Assembly (NCBI GenBank): GCA_017307375.1
Contig: JAFKFH010000022.1
Coordinates: 1 to 64,000 of the forward strand
From: Alphaproteobacteria bacterium
GTDB lineage: Bacteria; Pseudomonadota; Alphaproteobacteria; Ferrovibrionales; Ferrovibrionaceae
Reading direction: 5' to 3'
Length of the DNA: 64,000 bases
Shown in pieces: positions 50,230 through 59,844 of this stretch. The first letter of the stretch is position 1, and every line of letters starts with the position of its first letter. The translations under genes and the position numbers were made by a program. The notes beneath the pieces were generated by a model. That model was not told the DNA's origin. It saw only the letters and a program-made list of their open reading frames with translations, and made no database searches.

Positions 50230-50415
50230 CTATCTCCCGCTGCCGGGGGTGCACGACGATTGGGCGGCGCCGTAGCCCGCGCCACTGCTGCCGGGCCGGA
50301 CATGGGCGACGCAGTCGGGTTGCGAGGTGACCGCGACATAGACGAGATGGGCATTGGCGCCGAGCACCAGCAGCAGGCCAAGGGCAACGGTCAGCCAGAT
50401 CGTCCTTCGGCTCAT
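50230..50415 (-). CDS. Small membrane protein after ccoP (61 residues)
   Basis: ATG 50415 overlaps the ccoP stop as ATGA, which fixes the start. The product has one membrane helix (LTVALGLLLVLGANAHLVYV) and a short tail with two cysteines (SQPDCVAHVRPG and AQSSCTPG). The helix end GANAHLVYVAVTSQP is reminiscent of the FixH/CcoH N terminus but the FixH domain is absent. It lies four bases before DUF2189. It could be a cbb3 accessory subunit or a CcoH remnant; function unknown. Confidence 0.7.
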   Translation of the reverse strand: MSRRTIWLTVALGLLLVLGANAHLVYVAVTSQPDCVAHVRPGSSGAGYGAAQSSCTPGSGR

Positions 50416-51284
50416 GAGCCCCGCTTTCGCAGATCGGTGAGGTAGAGCGCGAGGATCTTGATGTCGGTCGGCGACAGTCGGCCCTGCCAGCTCGGCATAT
50501 GGCCCTGGCGGCCGCCCCATACCGTCGCGAACACCGTTTGCAGGTCGGAACCGTAGATCCAGTACCGATCGGTCAGGTCGGGGGCGCCGACCTGCTGATT
50601 GCCCTTCGCGTCCTCGCCATGGCAGGTCGTGCAATTGGCGGCAAAGAGCGCCTTGCCGGCCTCGATCTGCGCCTGCGTCCCGGCAGGACGCAGGTTCGAA
50701 AGGCTGCGGACATAGGCTGCGACGGCCTCGACATCGGTGCGCGGCAGGATCTCGTCGCGACCGAAAGCCATCATCTGCGACGTGCGGCTGTCTGGGTTGG
50801 CCGAGTTGATGCCGACCCGGATGGTTTCGGCGATGTCGGCGGGATCGCCGCCCCATAGCCAGGAACCGGCGGTCAGGTTGGGAAAGCCCGGACCGCCCTG
50901 CGCGGTCTGACCGTGGCAGGCGGCGCAGTTGTCGCCGAACAGCGTGCGGCCGGTCTGGCGGATATCGGCCATCAGCCGGGGATCGGCCAGGATCACCGGG
51001 AAGTCCTTGTTGGCGATCTCGCCGAGCCAGGGACGATCGGCCGCGGCCTCGGCGATCGACTTGGCCACGATCTCGCGCTGGTCGAGGCCGAGCAGGCCTC
51101 GGGTATAATCGCGTCCCAGCGGCCAGGCCGGCATCAGGATCCAGTAACCCAGGGAAAACAGCGCGGCCAGGCCGAGGAAGAACCACACCGCCCGCGGCAC
51201 CGGCGTGTTCAACTCCTTGATGCCGTTCCACTCGTGGCCGGTGGTCATCCAGCCGGAATAGGGGTCGCGCTCCTCTACTGCCAA
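50412..51284 (-). CDS. ccoP: cbb3 oxidase subunit III, dihaem cytochrome c
   Basis: 290 residues starting at TTG 51284 behind GAGGAGGACAGG, overlapping ccoQ by ten bases. An N-terminal helix (FFLGLAALFSLGYWILMPAW) anchors two cytochrome c domains with haem sites CAACH and CTTCH. Met ligands probably lie in SQMMAFGRDEIL and GGRQGHMPSWQG. It passes electrons to CcoO/CcoN and is the entry point for soluble cytochrome c. Confidence 0.95.
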   Translation of the reverse strand: MAVEERDPYSGWMTTGHEWNGIKELNTPVPRAVWFFLGLAALFSLGYWILMPAWPLGRDYTRGLLGLDQREIVAKSIAEAAADRPWLGEIANKDFPVILADPRLMADIRQTGRTLFGDNCAACHGQTAQGGPGFPNLTAGSWLWGGDPADIAETIRVGINSANPDSRTSQMMAFGRDEILPRTDVEAVAAYVRSLSNLRPAGTQAQIEAGKALFAANCTTCHGEDAKGNQQVGAPDLTDRYWIYGSDLQTVFATVWGGRQGHMPSWQGRLSPTDIKILALYLTDLRKRGS

Positions 51285-51445
51285 GGCCTGTCCTCCTCTT
51301 CGAGGATTGCGGTCGCGGCGCGGTCGAACTTCTGCCGGTTCGACGGCCAGCAGGCATAGATGACGACGATCAGCGACAGGCCGATCAGGTAGAACAGCCC
51401 GAACGATTTGGCGAGCCAGACCAGGGTGCCGTGGGCGATGTCCAT
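51275..51445 (-). CDS. ccoQ: cbb3 oxidase subunit IV (CcoQ)
   Basis: 56 residues from ATG 51445 with GGAGG upstream. One membrane helix (FGLFYLIGLSLIVVIYACW) followed by the CcoQ pattern WPSNRQKFDRAATAIL and an acidic end (EEEDRPWQ). CcoQ stabilises the complex. Between ccoO and ccoP; overlaps the ccoP start. Confidence 0.92.
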   Translation of the reverse strand: MDIAHGTLVWLAKSFGLFYLIGLSLIVVIYACWPSNRQKFDRAATAILEEEDRPWQ

Positions 51446-51449
51446 CGTG

Positions 51450-52175
51450 TCAGCCTCCTACCGGCCTATGGGCTGCGTCGGTCAGACGGCCGAGGATCTG
51501 GAGGTAGGCGACCAGGGCATCCATCTCGGTCAGCCCCCCGTTCGGCGTGGCGCCGAATGGCCTGATGTTGGTTGCCTCGCCATAGCGCTTGGCAACGCCT
51601 GCGGCGAAGTTCGTGTCCGGGGCTGTCTGGCCGTAGGCGTCCGCCGATGCGCTGGCGATCATCTCGTCGGTGTAGGGCACGCCGACGGTGCGCAGCGCCT
51701 TGAGATGGCGGCCGAGATTGTCGGTACGCAGATCGCTACGGGCAAGCCAGCCATAGGACGGCATCACCGATTCGGGCACCACGGCGCGCGGGTCCATCAG
51801 ATGGGCGACATGCCATTCGTCGGAATATTTGCCGCCGATGCGGGCAAGATCGGGGCCGGTCCGCTTCGAGCCCCATAGCATCGGATGATCGTATTTCGAT
51901 TCGACGGCCAGCGAATAGGGCCCGTAGCGCTCGACCTCGTCGCGCAGCGTGCGGATCATCTGCGAGTGGCAGGCGTAGCATCCCTCGCGGATGTAGATAT
52001 TACGCCCGGCGACCTCGAGCGGGGTATAGACCCGCATGTCCGGCACATCCTCGACCGTCTGATGGATGGTGAACAGCGGCGCGATCTCGACGATGCCGCC
52101 GATCGAAGCGACGAGCATGATGCCCAGCACCAGGCCGATCGCCTTGCGTTCCAGCCGGTAATGCAGGCCAAACAT
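51450..52175 (-). CDS. ccoO: cbb3 oxidase subunit II, monohaem cytochrome c
   Basis: 241 residues from ATG 52175 ([15 protein letters not shown]). An N-terminal helix ([19 protein letters not shown]) anchors a cytochrome c domain with haem site CYACH in [16 protein letters not shown]. The loop [21 protein letters not shown] and [11 protein letters not shown] (Met ligand) are typical. Four bases separate it from ccoN and four from ccoQ. Confidence 0.95.
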   Translation of the reverse strand: MFGLHYRLERKAIGLVLGIMLVASIGGIVEIAPLFTIHQTVEDVPDMRVYTPLEVAGRNIYIREGCYACHSQMIRTLRDEVERYGPYSLAVESKYDHPMLWGSKRTGPDLARIGGKYSDEWHVAHLMDPRAVVPESVMPSYGWLARSDLRTDNLGRHLKALRTVGVPYTDEMIASASADAYGQTAPDTNFAAGVAKRYGEATNIRPFGATPNGGLTEMDALVAYLQILGRLTDAAHRPVGG

Positions 52176-52179
52176 GGGT

Positions 52180-53820
52180 CTACTCCCCCGCCTGCAGCGC
52201 GATGGCCGGCTGGTCGCCCCCGGCATCGGCCGGCACGGGGGCCGGCATGCGGACGGTCATCCAGATGTTCCATGACCCGACGATGGCGCCCAGCAGGAAC
52301 ATCAGCCCGCCGATCGCCCGGGCGATGTAGTAGGGGCGCATCGCCACCACGGAGTCGACGAAGGAATAGGCGAGAGTGCCGCTGTCGTTGTAGGTCCGCC
52401 ACATCAGCCCCTGGATGATGCCGGAGTTCCACATGGCCAGCACGTAGACCAGCGTGCCGCCGAGCGCGAGCCAGAAGTGCACTTCCACCGCGCGCGGGGA
52501 ATACATGCCTTCGCGTTTCCACAGCCAGGGCACGAGGGCGTAGATCGAGCCGAAGGTGATCATCGCCACCCAGCCAAGCGCCCCGGCATGGACATGGCCG
52601 ATGGTCCAGTCGGTGTAGTGCGACAGTGAATTGACCGAGCGGATCGCCATGAAAGATCCCTCGAAGGTGGTCAGGCCGTAGAACACGGCTGCGACCATCA
52701 TGAAGCGCAAGGTCGCATCGTCGCGCACCCGCCCCCAGGCGCCGTTCAGCGTCAGCAGCGCGTTGCCGGCCGAGCCCCAGGAGGGGATCAGCAGCATCAG
52801 CGAGAAGGTCATGCCCAGCGTCTGCACCCATTGGGGCAGCGCGGTGTAATGCAGGTGGTGCGAACCGGCCCACATGTAAAAGAAGGTGATGCCCCAGAAC
52901 GAGACGATCGACATCCGGTAGGAGAAGATCGGCCGGCCGGCGCGCTTGGGCAGGTAATAATACATCATGCCCAGGAAGCCCGAAGTCAGGAAGAACGCGA
53001 CCGCGTTGTGGCCGTACCACCATTCGGTCATCGCATCCTGAACGCCCGAGAACAGCGAATAGCTCTTCGCTTCGTAGAACGAGATCGGCACCGCCAGATT
53101 GTTGACGACATGCAGCATCGCCACGACGACGATAAAGGCGAGGTAGTACCAGTTGGCCACATAGATATGCGGCTCGCGCCGGCGCGCCAGCAATCGCAGA
53201 TACAGGACCAGATAGGTGACCCACACGACGACGAGCCAGAGGTCGACGTACCATTCGGGCTCGGCATATTCCTTCGACTGGGTCAGGCCCATCAAGTAAC
53301 CGGTCACGGCCAGGATGCAGAACAGGTTGTAGCCGAACAGCACGAACAGCGGGGTCAGCTGGTCCGGCAGGCGAGCCCGGCAGGTACGCTGCATCACGTG
53401 GAACGACGTGGCGATCAACGCATTGCCGCCGAAACCGAAGATCACGCCGGTGGTATGCACCGGCCGCAGGCGACCGAACGAAGACCAGCCGGCGTCGAAG
53501 GTCGCGTTGGGATAGGCAAGCAGCCAGGCGACCCAGTCGCCGACGAACAACCCGAATACGGCCCAGGCCATGGCCAGGCCGATGCCGATCTTGGAGGGGG
53601 TGTCGTAGTACTCGCCGAACCGGGCAAGAGTGGGTTCGGGGGCGAAATAGCCGGATATGACGGCAAAGATGCCGGCCAGCGCAGCGATCGCAACCAGGCC
53701 GCCATGGATGCCGAAGGGATCGGCATAACCGGCGACCGCCATGACAAGGCCGACCACCGTCAGCACGGCCAGGATGACGAGCGCGCCGTTGCGCTCGTTC
53801 TTCGTAAGCTCAGCGATCAT
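52180..53820 (-). CDS. ccoN: cbb3 oxidase catalytic subunit I
   Basis: 546 residues from ATG 53820 ([10 protein letters not shown]) behind GGGGGGA. Twelve or more helices. Haem-copper ligands are seen in [38 protein letters not shown] (CuB His and cross-linked Tyr region), [11 protein letters not shown] (CuB histidines) and [19 protein letters not shown] (haem ligands). This is the high-affinity oxygen-reducing subunit used at low oxygen. No TTGA-N6-TCAA box was found in the 120 bases upstream, where FNR/FixK control would be expected. Confidence 0.96.
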   Translation of the reverse strand: MIAELTKNERNGALVILAVLTVVGLVMAVAGYADPFGIHGGLVAIAALAGIFAVISGYFAPEPTLARFGEYYDTPSKIGIGLAMAWAVFGLFVGDWVAWLLAYPNATFDAGWSSFGRLRPVHTTGVIFGFGGNALIATSFHVMQRTCRARLPDQLTPLFVLFGYNLFCILAVTGYLMGLTQSKEYAEPEWYVDLWLVVVWVTYLVLYLRLLARRREPHIYVANWYYLAFIVVVAMLHVVNNLAVPISFYEAKSYSLFSGVQDAMTEWWYGHNAVAFFLTSGFLGMMYYYLPKRAGRPIFSYRMSIVSFWGITFFYMWAGSHHLHYTALPQWVQTLGMTFSLMLLIPSWGSAGNALLTLNGAWGRVRDDATLRFMMVAAVFYGLTTFEGSFMAIRSVNSLSHYTDWTIGHVHAGALGWVAMITFGSIYALVPWLWKREGMYSPRAVEVHFWLALGGTLVYVLAMWNSGIIQGLMWRTYNDSGTLAYSFVDSVVAMRPYYIARAIGGLMFLLGAIVGSWNIWMTVRMPAPVPADAGGDQPAIALQAGE

Positions 53821-53942
53821 CGCGTCCCCCCGGACCACCCTCCCACCAGAGGGTACTCGCGACAACGATAGTCACTCTTACATGTTACGCTTTTCCGGGC
53901 AACTCACCCCGCTACCACGTTTAGCACTTTAGGGTTGGATCG

Positions 53943-55733
53943 TCAAAAGGAGGCGTCAATCATACGCAGGGTCGTCCTGTCGAGGCTCTGCAGCAATGCC
54001 GCCTGCGGCCCGATCTTGGGCAGTTCCCAGCGGAAGAAATAGCCGCAGGCCGCGAGCTTTCCGGCCAGGAACGGATCGTCGCCGCCGGCCGGCTGCAGCT
54101 TGCGCGCCGCGATCGCCTGCTTCAACCAGATCCAGGCGACGACGACGTGGCCGAGCATTTCGAGGTAGACGGCGGCATTGGCCAACGCCACGGCGGCGCC
54201 TTCTGCCTTGGCGGCATGGGCCAGCACCGCGGTGGTCTCAGCCACCAGCCGGCGGGCATCGCTCAACGCCGCGGCATGGGATTTCAGTTCGGGGTCGGTC
54301 TCGGCCGCGCCAATCTCCCGGTCCATCGCGGCGCCGAGGCGGGCCAGAGCTGCGCCACCGTCGCCCAATACCTTGCGGCCCAGGAGGTCGATCGACTGAA
54401 TACCGAAGGTACCCTCGTGGATCGGGTTCAGCCGGTTGTCGCGATAGAGCCGCTCGACCGGATACTCGCGGGTATAGCCGTAGCCGCCATGGACCTGGAT
54501 GGCGAGGTCGTTGGCCGCCAAGCCCCATTGCGACGGCCAGGATTTGATGATCGGCGTCAGGAAGTCGAGCATCGCTGCCGCGTCGCGCCGCTCGGCCTCG
54601 GTTTCGGCGGTCTCGCTGTCGTCATGCAGGCGGGCGCCGTAGAGGCACAGGGCCAGGCCGCCTTCGGCATAGGCCTTCTGGGCGAGCAGCATGCGGCGCA
54701 CGTCGGGGTGGCCGATGATCGCGATCGGCGGGGCGGCCGGGTCCTTGTTGTCGATCGGCCGGCCCTGGACCCGGGTGCGCGCGTAGTCGACGGCGATGCG
54801 ATAGCCGGCATAGCCGAGCACGGCGGCGCCGAGGCCCACGCCGATCCGCATCTCGTTCATCATGTGGAACATGCAGGCCAGGCCCTTGTTGGCCTCGCCG
54901 ATCAGATAGCCGACCGCCCCGCCGTTCTCGCCGAAGGACAGCATCGTCGAGGTGGTGCCGCGATAGCCCATCTTGTGGATCAGCCCGGCCAGGGCGATGT
55001 CGTTGTGGGGGCCGAGGGTGCCGTCATCGTTGACGAGATAGCGGGGGACGATGAACAGCGAGATCCCGCGGGTGCCGGCGGGCGCACCCTTGATGCGGGC
55101 CAGCACGAGATGGACGATATTCTCGGACAGTTCGTGGAAGCCGGCGGAGATGAAGATCTTCGATCCGGTCAGGCGATAGCTGCCGTCACCCGCCGGCTCC
55201 GCCTGGGTCCGCAGATCGGCAAGACCCGACCCCGCCTGGGGTTCGGTCAGCGCCATGGTGCCGAAATAGCGCCCGGCCAGCATCGGCTCGAGGAACAGGC
55301 GCTTTTGCTCGGCGGTCCCGAACTTGGCGATGACGTTGGTGGCGGCCCGCGTCAGGAATGGATATCCGGCGGTTCCGACATTGGCGGCGGTAAAGATCGC
55401 GGCTGTCGTCTGGGCGACGATCTGCGGCAACTGCAGGCCGCCATGCTCGGCATCGGCATGCGCGCCCATGAAACCGGCCGCGATGAAGGCGTCCAGCGCG
55501 GCCTTGACCTCCGGGATGATTTCGACCCGGCCATTGACCAGCGTGGGCTCGTTGGCGTCGAGCTTGGCGGCGTGGCTGGCGAAATGCTCGTCGGCCACGG
55601 CCTCGGCGGTATCGATGATCTGCGCGATGGTCTCGCGCGAATGATCGGCGTGACGCGGCCGGCGGCACAGCGCCTCGGTGTCGAGGACGTCGTAGAGCAG
55701 GAAATCGAGATCGCGGCGGTCGATTGCGGGCAT
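53943..55733 (-). CDS. DmdC-like acyl-CoA dehydrogenase
   Basis: 596 residues, the long acyl-CoA dehydrogenase form with an extra C-terminal domain, as in 3-methylmercaptopropionyl-CoA dehydrogenase. The FAD segment FGTMALTEPQAGSGLADLRT and TGSKIFISAGFHELSENIVH are conserved; the catalytic-region LIHKMGYRGTTSTMLSFGEN follows, and GYGYTREYPVERLYRDNRLNPIHEGTFGIQ in pieces. True substrate could be a short acyl-CoA; DMSP-related chemistry is not shown by neighbours. Monocistronic or cotranscribed with the EAL-like gene upstream. Confidence 0.85.
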   Translation of the reverse strand: MPAIDRRDLDFLLYDVLDTEALCRRPRHADHSRETIAQIIDTAEAVADEHFASHAAKLDANEPTLVNGRVEIIPEVKAALDAFIAAGFMGAHADAEHGGLQLPQIVAQTTAAIFTAANVGTAGYPFLTRAATNVIAKFGTAEQKRLFLEPMLAGRYFGTMALTEPQAGSGLADLRTQAEPAGDGSYRLTGSKIFISAGFHELSENIVHLVLARIKGAPAGTRGISLFIVPRYLVNDDGTLGPHNDIALAGLIHKMGYRGTTSTMLSFGENGGAVGYLIGEANKGLACMFHMMNEMRIGVGLGAAVLGYAGYRIAVDYARTRVQGRPIDNKDPAAPPIAIIGHPDVRRMLLAQKAYAEGGLALCLYGARLHDDSETAETEAERRDAAAMLDFLTPIIKSWPSQWGLAANDLAIQVHGGYGYTREYPVERLYRDNRLNPIHEGTFGIQSIDLLGRKVLGDGGAALARLGAAMDREIGAAETDPELKSHAAALSDARRLVAETTAVLAHAAKAEGAAVALANAAVYLEMLGHVVVAWIWLKQAIAARKLQPAGGDDPFLAGKLAACGYFFRWELPKIGPQAALLQSLDRTTLRMIDASF

Positions 55734-55816
55734 CGGACTCTCCCTGGAAGCGGGAGGAGTTTAGCCGCCGCGGCCGCGAAGTCTACCGCCGGGTAACTAA
55801 CGGCATTGCCTGCGGT

Positions 55817-57088
55817 TCAGGAATACCCGACGTTCAGGCTGGCGGCCTGGATGGCGTCGTGGATGTAGACGCCCTTGCGCACGATGTCGTCGACCGCGCG
55901 CCCCTGAACCAGGTCGATGCCATGGCGGCGGGCAAAGACCAGGCCCACCACGGAATCGCAGCGCGCCAGGATGAAGCGGCAATTGTTCTGGCTCGACAGC
56001 ATGTCCTTGAAGGCACGCAACTGGTCGCCCTGCAGTTCCAGCAGCTCGGGCGTCCAGAAGATCTTGGCGTGCGCGCACATCATGTCTTCGAAGTCGAGCT
56101 TGGTCGCCAGATACGGCGTCAGCCCGTCGATGGTGATCTTGAACTCGCGTTCCTGCGCCATCTCCGCCACTTCGCGGTAGATGCCCATGTTTTCCAGGAA
56201 ATCGATCTTGGAGATTTCCAGGATGACATTGCCGCGGAAGGCCGAAGGCAGGCGGTTGTCGAACTTCTCGAACGCCGACGACATGATCGTCGTCAGGTTC
56301 AGATTGATGCCGATGCGGTGGCCCTGCATGAAGCTCAGGTCCTGGTTCAGGGCCTTGAGCATCGACATGTCGAGATTCTGGGTGAAGTGGTTGAACAGCC
56401 AGCGATTGGCGGTCAGGTCGAAATCCGGCGACAGGCGGTCGGCGAGGCTTTTGATCGAGATGTAGAGCTCGTAGTACTCGGCGTGGTTCTCGCCGCGCTT
56501 GGACACGTCCATGATCGCCTGGTTGCGGATCATCGGCGACAGGTCGAAGATCTGCATCGAGCGCTCGATCTTGCTCATCTCGTCGAGCGTGATCGGCGGC
56601 TTGTCGGACGCCGCAGCGCCTTCGACTTCGGTCGAGATCGATTCGATGAAGGCGATCACGTTGATGAAGCTGAATTGCAGCTCCATGATCGTATAGATCG
56701 AATCCTCGTTATAGATGTTCTTCCGCTCGAGCTTGTTGCGGCTCAGAATCAGCGAGCCGATCTTCTCGCAGACGTTCTTGACCGAATTCAGCGAGATGCC
56801 CTTGTAGATGAACATCACGTCGCCGTTCGAAATCATGAACGTCAGGAACAACTGGGCGTTGGCCGCGACTTCGGGCAGGATTTTCTTCAGGATCTCGGCG
56901 GCGCTGTCGTCCTTCTCCTTCAGGCAGGAGAAGTGGAAGTGCACGATGCGCAGGCCGGCCAGTTCGCCCGACGCCTTGCGCAGGAAAGACAGCAGCTTCA
57001 GGTCGTCATACTGCTTGGGCCCGACGCCGGCGAGGCGCCGTTCCTTCGGCTTGGTGACCCAGTTAGCTGGCGTCCGCTGACCACCCAT
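55817..57088 (-). CDS. Degenerate EAL-domain protein
   Basis: 423 residues. Residues ~265-420 follow the EAL phosphodiesterase fold: GINLNLTTIMSSAFEKF, VILEISKIDFLENMGIYREV, FKITIDGLTPYLATKLDF, HAKIFWTPELLELQ, RFILARCDSVVGLVFARRHG and IDLVQGRAVDDIV. The EAL triad, the DDFG loop and the other metal ligands are missing, so it should not hydrolyse c-di-GMP; it may bind a nucleotide or act as a protein scaffold. The N-terminal ~250 residues include strands and helices with no recognised domain. Composition is notably richer in Asn, Lys, Ile and Met than its neighbours. Confidence 0.65.
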   Translation of the reverse strand: MGGQRTPANWVTKPKERRLAGVGPKQYDDLKLLSFLRKASGELAGLRIVHFHFSCLKEKDDSAAEILKKILPEVAANAQLFLTFMISNGDVMFIYKGISLNSVKNVCEKIGSLILSRNKLERKNIYNEDSIYTIMELQFSFINVIAFIESISTEVEGAAASDKPPITLDEMSKIERSMQIFDLSPMIRNQAIMDVSKRGENHAEYYELYISIKSLADRLSPDFDLTANRWLFNHFTQNLDMSMLKALNQDLSFMQGHRIGINLNLTTIMSSAFEKFDNRLPSAFRGNVILEISKIDFLENMGIYREVAEMAQEREFKITIDGLTPYLATKLDFEDMMCAHAKIFWTPELLELQGDQLRAFKDMLSSQNNCRFILARCDSVVGLVFARRHGIDLVQGRAVDDIVRKGVYIHDAIQAASLNVGYS

Positions 57089-57239
57089 TAGCCTAAGCCT
57101 CGCTCCCCAAAGCAGGTCTCGCGCCTGGCGAGACTCTTTACCGGCAATACCAGCCGGTCAACCCCGGATCTGTTCCCGACGTTACTGTGGGCCGGAGGCC
57201 GTTAAAATTTCCGTAACGATGGCGTGAATGCCTACAGCT

Positions 57240-57278
57240 GTACAAGAAAAAAGCCCTGCAAATGTATTGCAGGGCTTT
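57240..57278 (-). terminator. Terminator of the F0 operon
   Basis: On the minus strand AAAGCCCTGCAA, loop TACAT, TTGCAGGGCTTT, then TTTCTTG: a perfect 12-pair stem (57250-57278) with a T-rich tail. It lies 44 bases after atpF. Confidence 0.92.
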
Positions 57279-57321
57279 CGATATTCCTGCTTGCGGACCG
57301 GGGTCCGCGGCAGTGCACGTG

Positions 57322-57807
57322 TCAGTTGAGGCGGCCACCCACGTCGGCGATGGCCTGATCGACCACCTGCGAGGCGCGGGGCCCGGCAAGCTCGGCCCGC
57401 AGGACCTGCTCGGCGGCGGCGACCGCGAGGTCGACGGCGGCGACACGGACCTGGCGCAGCGCCTCGGCCTCGGCCTGGGCGATCTTGGACTCGGCCATCG
57501 CCTGGCGGCGGGCGATCGAGGCCTTGAGTTCGCTCTCGGCGCTGGCCATCAGGCGCTTGGCCTCGTCCTCGGCCTGGGCGACGATCGCCTCGGCTTCCTT
57601 GAGCGCGTTCTGCTGCTTGGCCTGGTATTCGGCCAACAGCTTGATCGCGTCCTCGCGCAGGCGCTTGGCGTCGTCGAGGTCCTTGGCGATCTTGGCCGAA
57701 CGCTCGTCGAGCAGGCCGGCGATCTTGCCCGGAACCTTCAGGTACAGAACCAGGCCGACGAACAGGACGAAGCCGACGAAGACCCAGAAGGCGGGATCAT
57801 GAAACAT
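57322..57807 (-). CDS. atpF: ATP synthase F0 subunit b
   Basis: 161 residues. A membrane helix (FWVFVGFVLFVGLVLYL) is followed by LDERSAKIAKDLDDAKRLRE and a long charged coiled coil that forms the peripheral stalk. With b' upstream it makes the heterodimeric stator typical of alphaproteobacteria and cyanobacteria. Last gene of the F0 operon; eight bases after b'. Confidence 0.93.
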   Translation of the reverse strand: MFHDPAFWVFVGFVLFVGLVLYLKVPGKIAGLLDERSAKIAKDLDDAKRLREDAIKLLAEYQAKQQNALKEAEAIVAQAEDEAKRLMASAESELKASIARRQAMAESKIAQAEAEALRQVRVAAVDLAVAAAEQVLRAELAGPRASQVVDQAIADVGGRLN

Positions 57808-57815
57808 CGGCTACC

Positions 57816-58301
57816 TCACTTGCGCGCGGCGTTGGCGACGGCAGCGGCGACCGCACCCGGCGCCGGCACCTGGCCGAGCAGACGCTCGACGATGCCGGTC
57901 GCGGCTTCGGTGGCGACGCCGTCGATCTTGGCCAGGGCCTCGTCGCGGGCGGCGGCGATGCGGCCTTCGGCTGCACGGACGTCGCCGGCAAGCTTGGCCT
58001 CGGTCGCCGAACGCTGCGAGGCGCTCTCGGTGTTGACACGCGTACGGGTATCGGCGGAGATCGCCTGGGCGCGGCTGCGGGCTTGCGCCAGCGCGGCCTC
58101 GTACTGGGCGATCACCGCCTCGCTGTCCTTCTTGGACCGTTCGGCGGCTTCGAGGTCGTCGGCAATACGCTTACGCCGCTCCTCAAGCACCGATTCGACC
58201 CGCGGCAGGGCCACATACGCCATCAGGATGTAGAGAATGGCGAAAGTGACCACCAGCCAGAAGATCTGCGGCGGATAATCAGCGAATATGAGCTGCGGCA
58301 T
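57816..58301 (-). CDS. atpG: ATP synthase F0 subunit b'
   Basis: 161 residues with the same layout as atpF: a membrane helix (FWLVVTFAILYILMAYVAL), the conserved LPRVESVLEERRKRIADDLE, then coiled coil. The N terminus IFADYPPQIFWLV is typical of b' (sometimes called AtpG or AtpF2). Stator subunit; partner of the following b subunit. Confidence 0.92.
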   Translation of the reverse strand: MPQLIFADYPPQIFWLVVTFAILYILMAYVALPRVESVLEERRKRIADDLEAAERSKKDSEAVIAQYEAALAQARSRAQAISADTRTRVNTESASQRSATEAKLAGDVRAAEGRIAAARDEALAKIDGVATEAATGIVERLLGQVPAPGAVAAAVANAARK

Positions 58302-58360
58302 CGTTGCATCCCCTCGGACGGTTACGCCTTAACGGACGGTCCTACCCGATGACCCGATGA

Positions 58361-58585
58361 TTAGGTGAAGAGGATGAGGAACGCGATGACGAGGGCGAAC
58401 AGCGCCACCGCCTCGGTCAGCGCGAAGCCGAGGAGCAGGTTGCCGAACAGCTTCGGGGCGGCGGTCGGGTTGCGCAGGGCCGAACCCAGGAAGCTGCCGA
58501 AAATGTTGCCAAGACCAATGCCGACGCCGGCGAGGGCGAGGGTGGCGATACCGGCGCCAATCATCTTAGCGGCTGCGAGATCCAT
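58361..58585 (-). CDS. atpE: ATP synthase F0 subunit c
   Basis: 74 residues, two membrane helices joined by the polar loop [10 protein letters not shown]. The proton-carrying carboxylate is E58 in [14 protein letters not shown]. Glycine-rich first helix ([16 protein letters not shown]) packs the rotor ring. No Na+-binding signature (Q/ES pair) is visible, so proton-coupled. Confidence 0.96.
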   Translation of the reverse strand: MDLAAAKMIGAGIATLALAGVGIGLGNIFGSFLGSALRNPTAAPKLFGNLLLGFALTEAVALFALVIAFLILFT

Positions 58586-58672
58586 GATGGATTCCTTTCT
58601 AAGGGGTACTGATGGGTTGAAGGACAGCGAGGAAAACTGGTTGGTGGACCGGACCGCCCACCCCGGGCGAAC

Positions 58673-59413
58673 TCAGTGCTCGAGGTGGATGGCGTCGGAC
58701 AGGTACAGGCAGGTCAGGATCGTGAAGACGTAGGCCTGCAGGAAGGCGATCAGCAGTTCGAGGCCGGTCAGCGCCACGACGAACAGCAGCGGCGCCCAGC
58801 CGGCGACGAAGCCCAGCGCGACCACGAAGCCCGCGAACACCTTCATCATGGTGTGGCCGGCCAGCATGTTGGCGAACAGGCGCAGCGACAGCGAGATCGG
58901 GCGCGACAGGTAGGACAGGATCTCGATCGGCACGATCAGCGGCGCGAGCCACATCGGCACGCCGGGCGGCAGGAAGTACGAGAAGAAGTGCAGGCCGTGG
59001 CGGGCCAGGCCGATCAGCGTCACGCCGACGAACACGAACAGCGCCATCGCGAAGGTGACGATGATATGGCTGGTGGCGGTGAACTGGTAGGGCACCATGC
59101 CGAGCATGTTCGAGAACAGGATGAACATGAACAGCGAGAAGATGAACGGGAAGTACTTCTTGCCCTTGGAGCCGATGTTCTCCTGGACCATGCCGGCAAT
59201 GAATTCGTAGGCCAGTTCGGCCGTCGACTGCAGGCGGCCCGGCACCAGCGACCGGCGGCTCATGCCCCAGATCATCAAGGCCGAGATCAGGATCACGACC
59301 ACGACCATCGACACCGACGAATTGGTGAACGAGGCGTCGACGCCGCCCATGTCCAGGTGGAAGTGGCGCTTGATGGTGAATTGCTCGAGAGGGCTATGAG
59401 ATTCTGCTGCCAC
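58673..59413 (-). CDS. atpB: ATP synthase F0 subunit a
   Basis: About 246 residues from GTG 59413 (VAAESHSPLEQF read as Met), favoured by GAAAGG upstream and the family N terminus; ATG 59467 would add 18 residues. Five to six helices. The essential arginine is in RPISLSLRLFANMLAGHTMM and the proton path in FLQAYVFTILTCLYLSDAI. It forms the proton half-channels against the c ring. Confidence 0.94.
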   Translation of the reverse strand: MAAESHSPLEQFTIKRHFHLDMGGVDASFTNSSVSMVVVVILISALMIWGMSRRSLVPGRLQSTAELAYEFIAGMVQENIGSKGKKYFPFIFSLFMFILFSNMLGMVPYQFTATSHIIVTFAMALFVFVGVTLIGLARHGLHFFSYFLPPGVPMWLAPLIVPIEILSYLSRPISLSLRLFANMLAGHTMMKVFAGFVVALGFVAGWAPLLFVVALTGLELLIAFLQAYVFTILTCLYLSDAIHLEH

Positions 59414-59490
59414 GGCAAGCCGCCTTTCCGAAACCCTATGCGTCACGCCGGCAAGCCTGCCGGCCATTCAATTCTTGCGGGCCTCAGGGA

Positions 59491-59844
59491 TCACTCGCCC
59501 TGCGGCCGGTCCTCGTCTTCGGCGGCCCGCCCGATGGCAGCCGCCGTCTTGACCGCGTTCCAGATCCCGGTGGCTGCGCCTAAGAGAAGGAACACGAGCA
59601 GAAACCAGGGGCCGGTGCCGAGCCAGCGATCGAGCCCCCAGCCGATGCCGAGGCCGACGACCAGCGCCGCCACCATCTCGACCGTCAGCCGCCAAGCGCG
59701 GCCTACCGCGGTCCGCTCCAGCTCGCGCCGGCGCTTGGGCGCCGGGTTGCTGGCCAGCCGCGCCGCCTTGAGGCGGGCGTCGAGGCTCTCGAGCGTCGGC
59801 GGGGTATCGGTGGATTGACGATCGGATGGATGCTGATCGGACAT
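59491..59844 (-). CDS. atpI: AtpI/AtpZ-family F0 accessory protein
   Basis: 117 residues. A polar N-terminal half rich in Arg/Lys is followed by two helices (LTVEMVAALVVGLGIGWGLD and WFLLVFLLLGAATGIWNA) of the AtpI/AtpZ family. It helps c-ring assembly or Mg2+ supply in studied bacteria. First gene of the F0 operon; the start follows a leader of about 145 bases from the predicted promoter. Confidence 0.88.
   Translation of the reverse strand: MSDQHPSDRQSTDTPPTLESLDARLKAARLASNPAPKRRRELERTAVGRAWRLTVEMVAALVVGLGIGWGLDRWLGTGPWFLLVFLLLGAATGIWNAVKTAAAIGRAAEDEDRPQGE

Noticed and set aside
53821-53945. Possible FNR/FixK box before ccoN (TTGGATCGTCAA)
   Set aside because: The spacing between TTG and CAA is two bases too short and only one half fits TTGA, so it is not a credible anaerobox.
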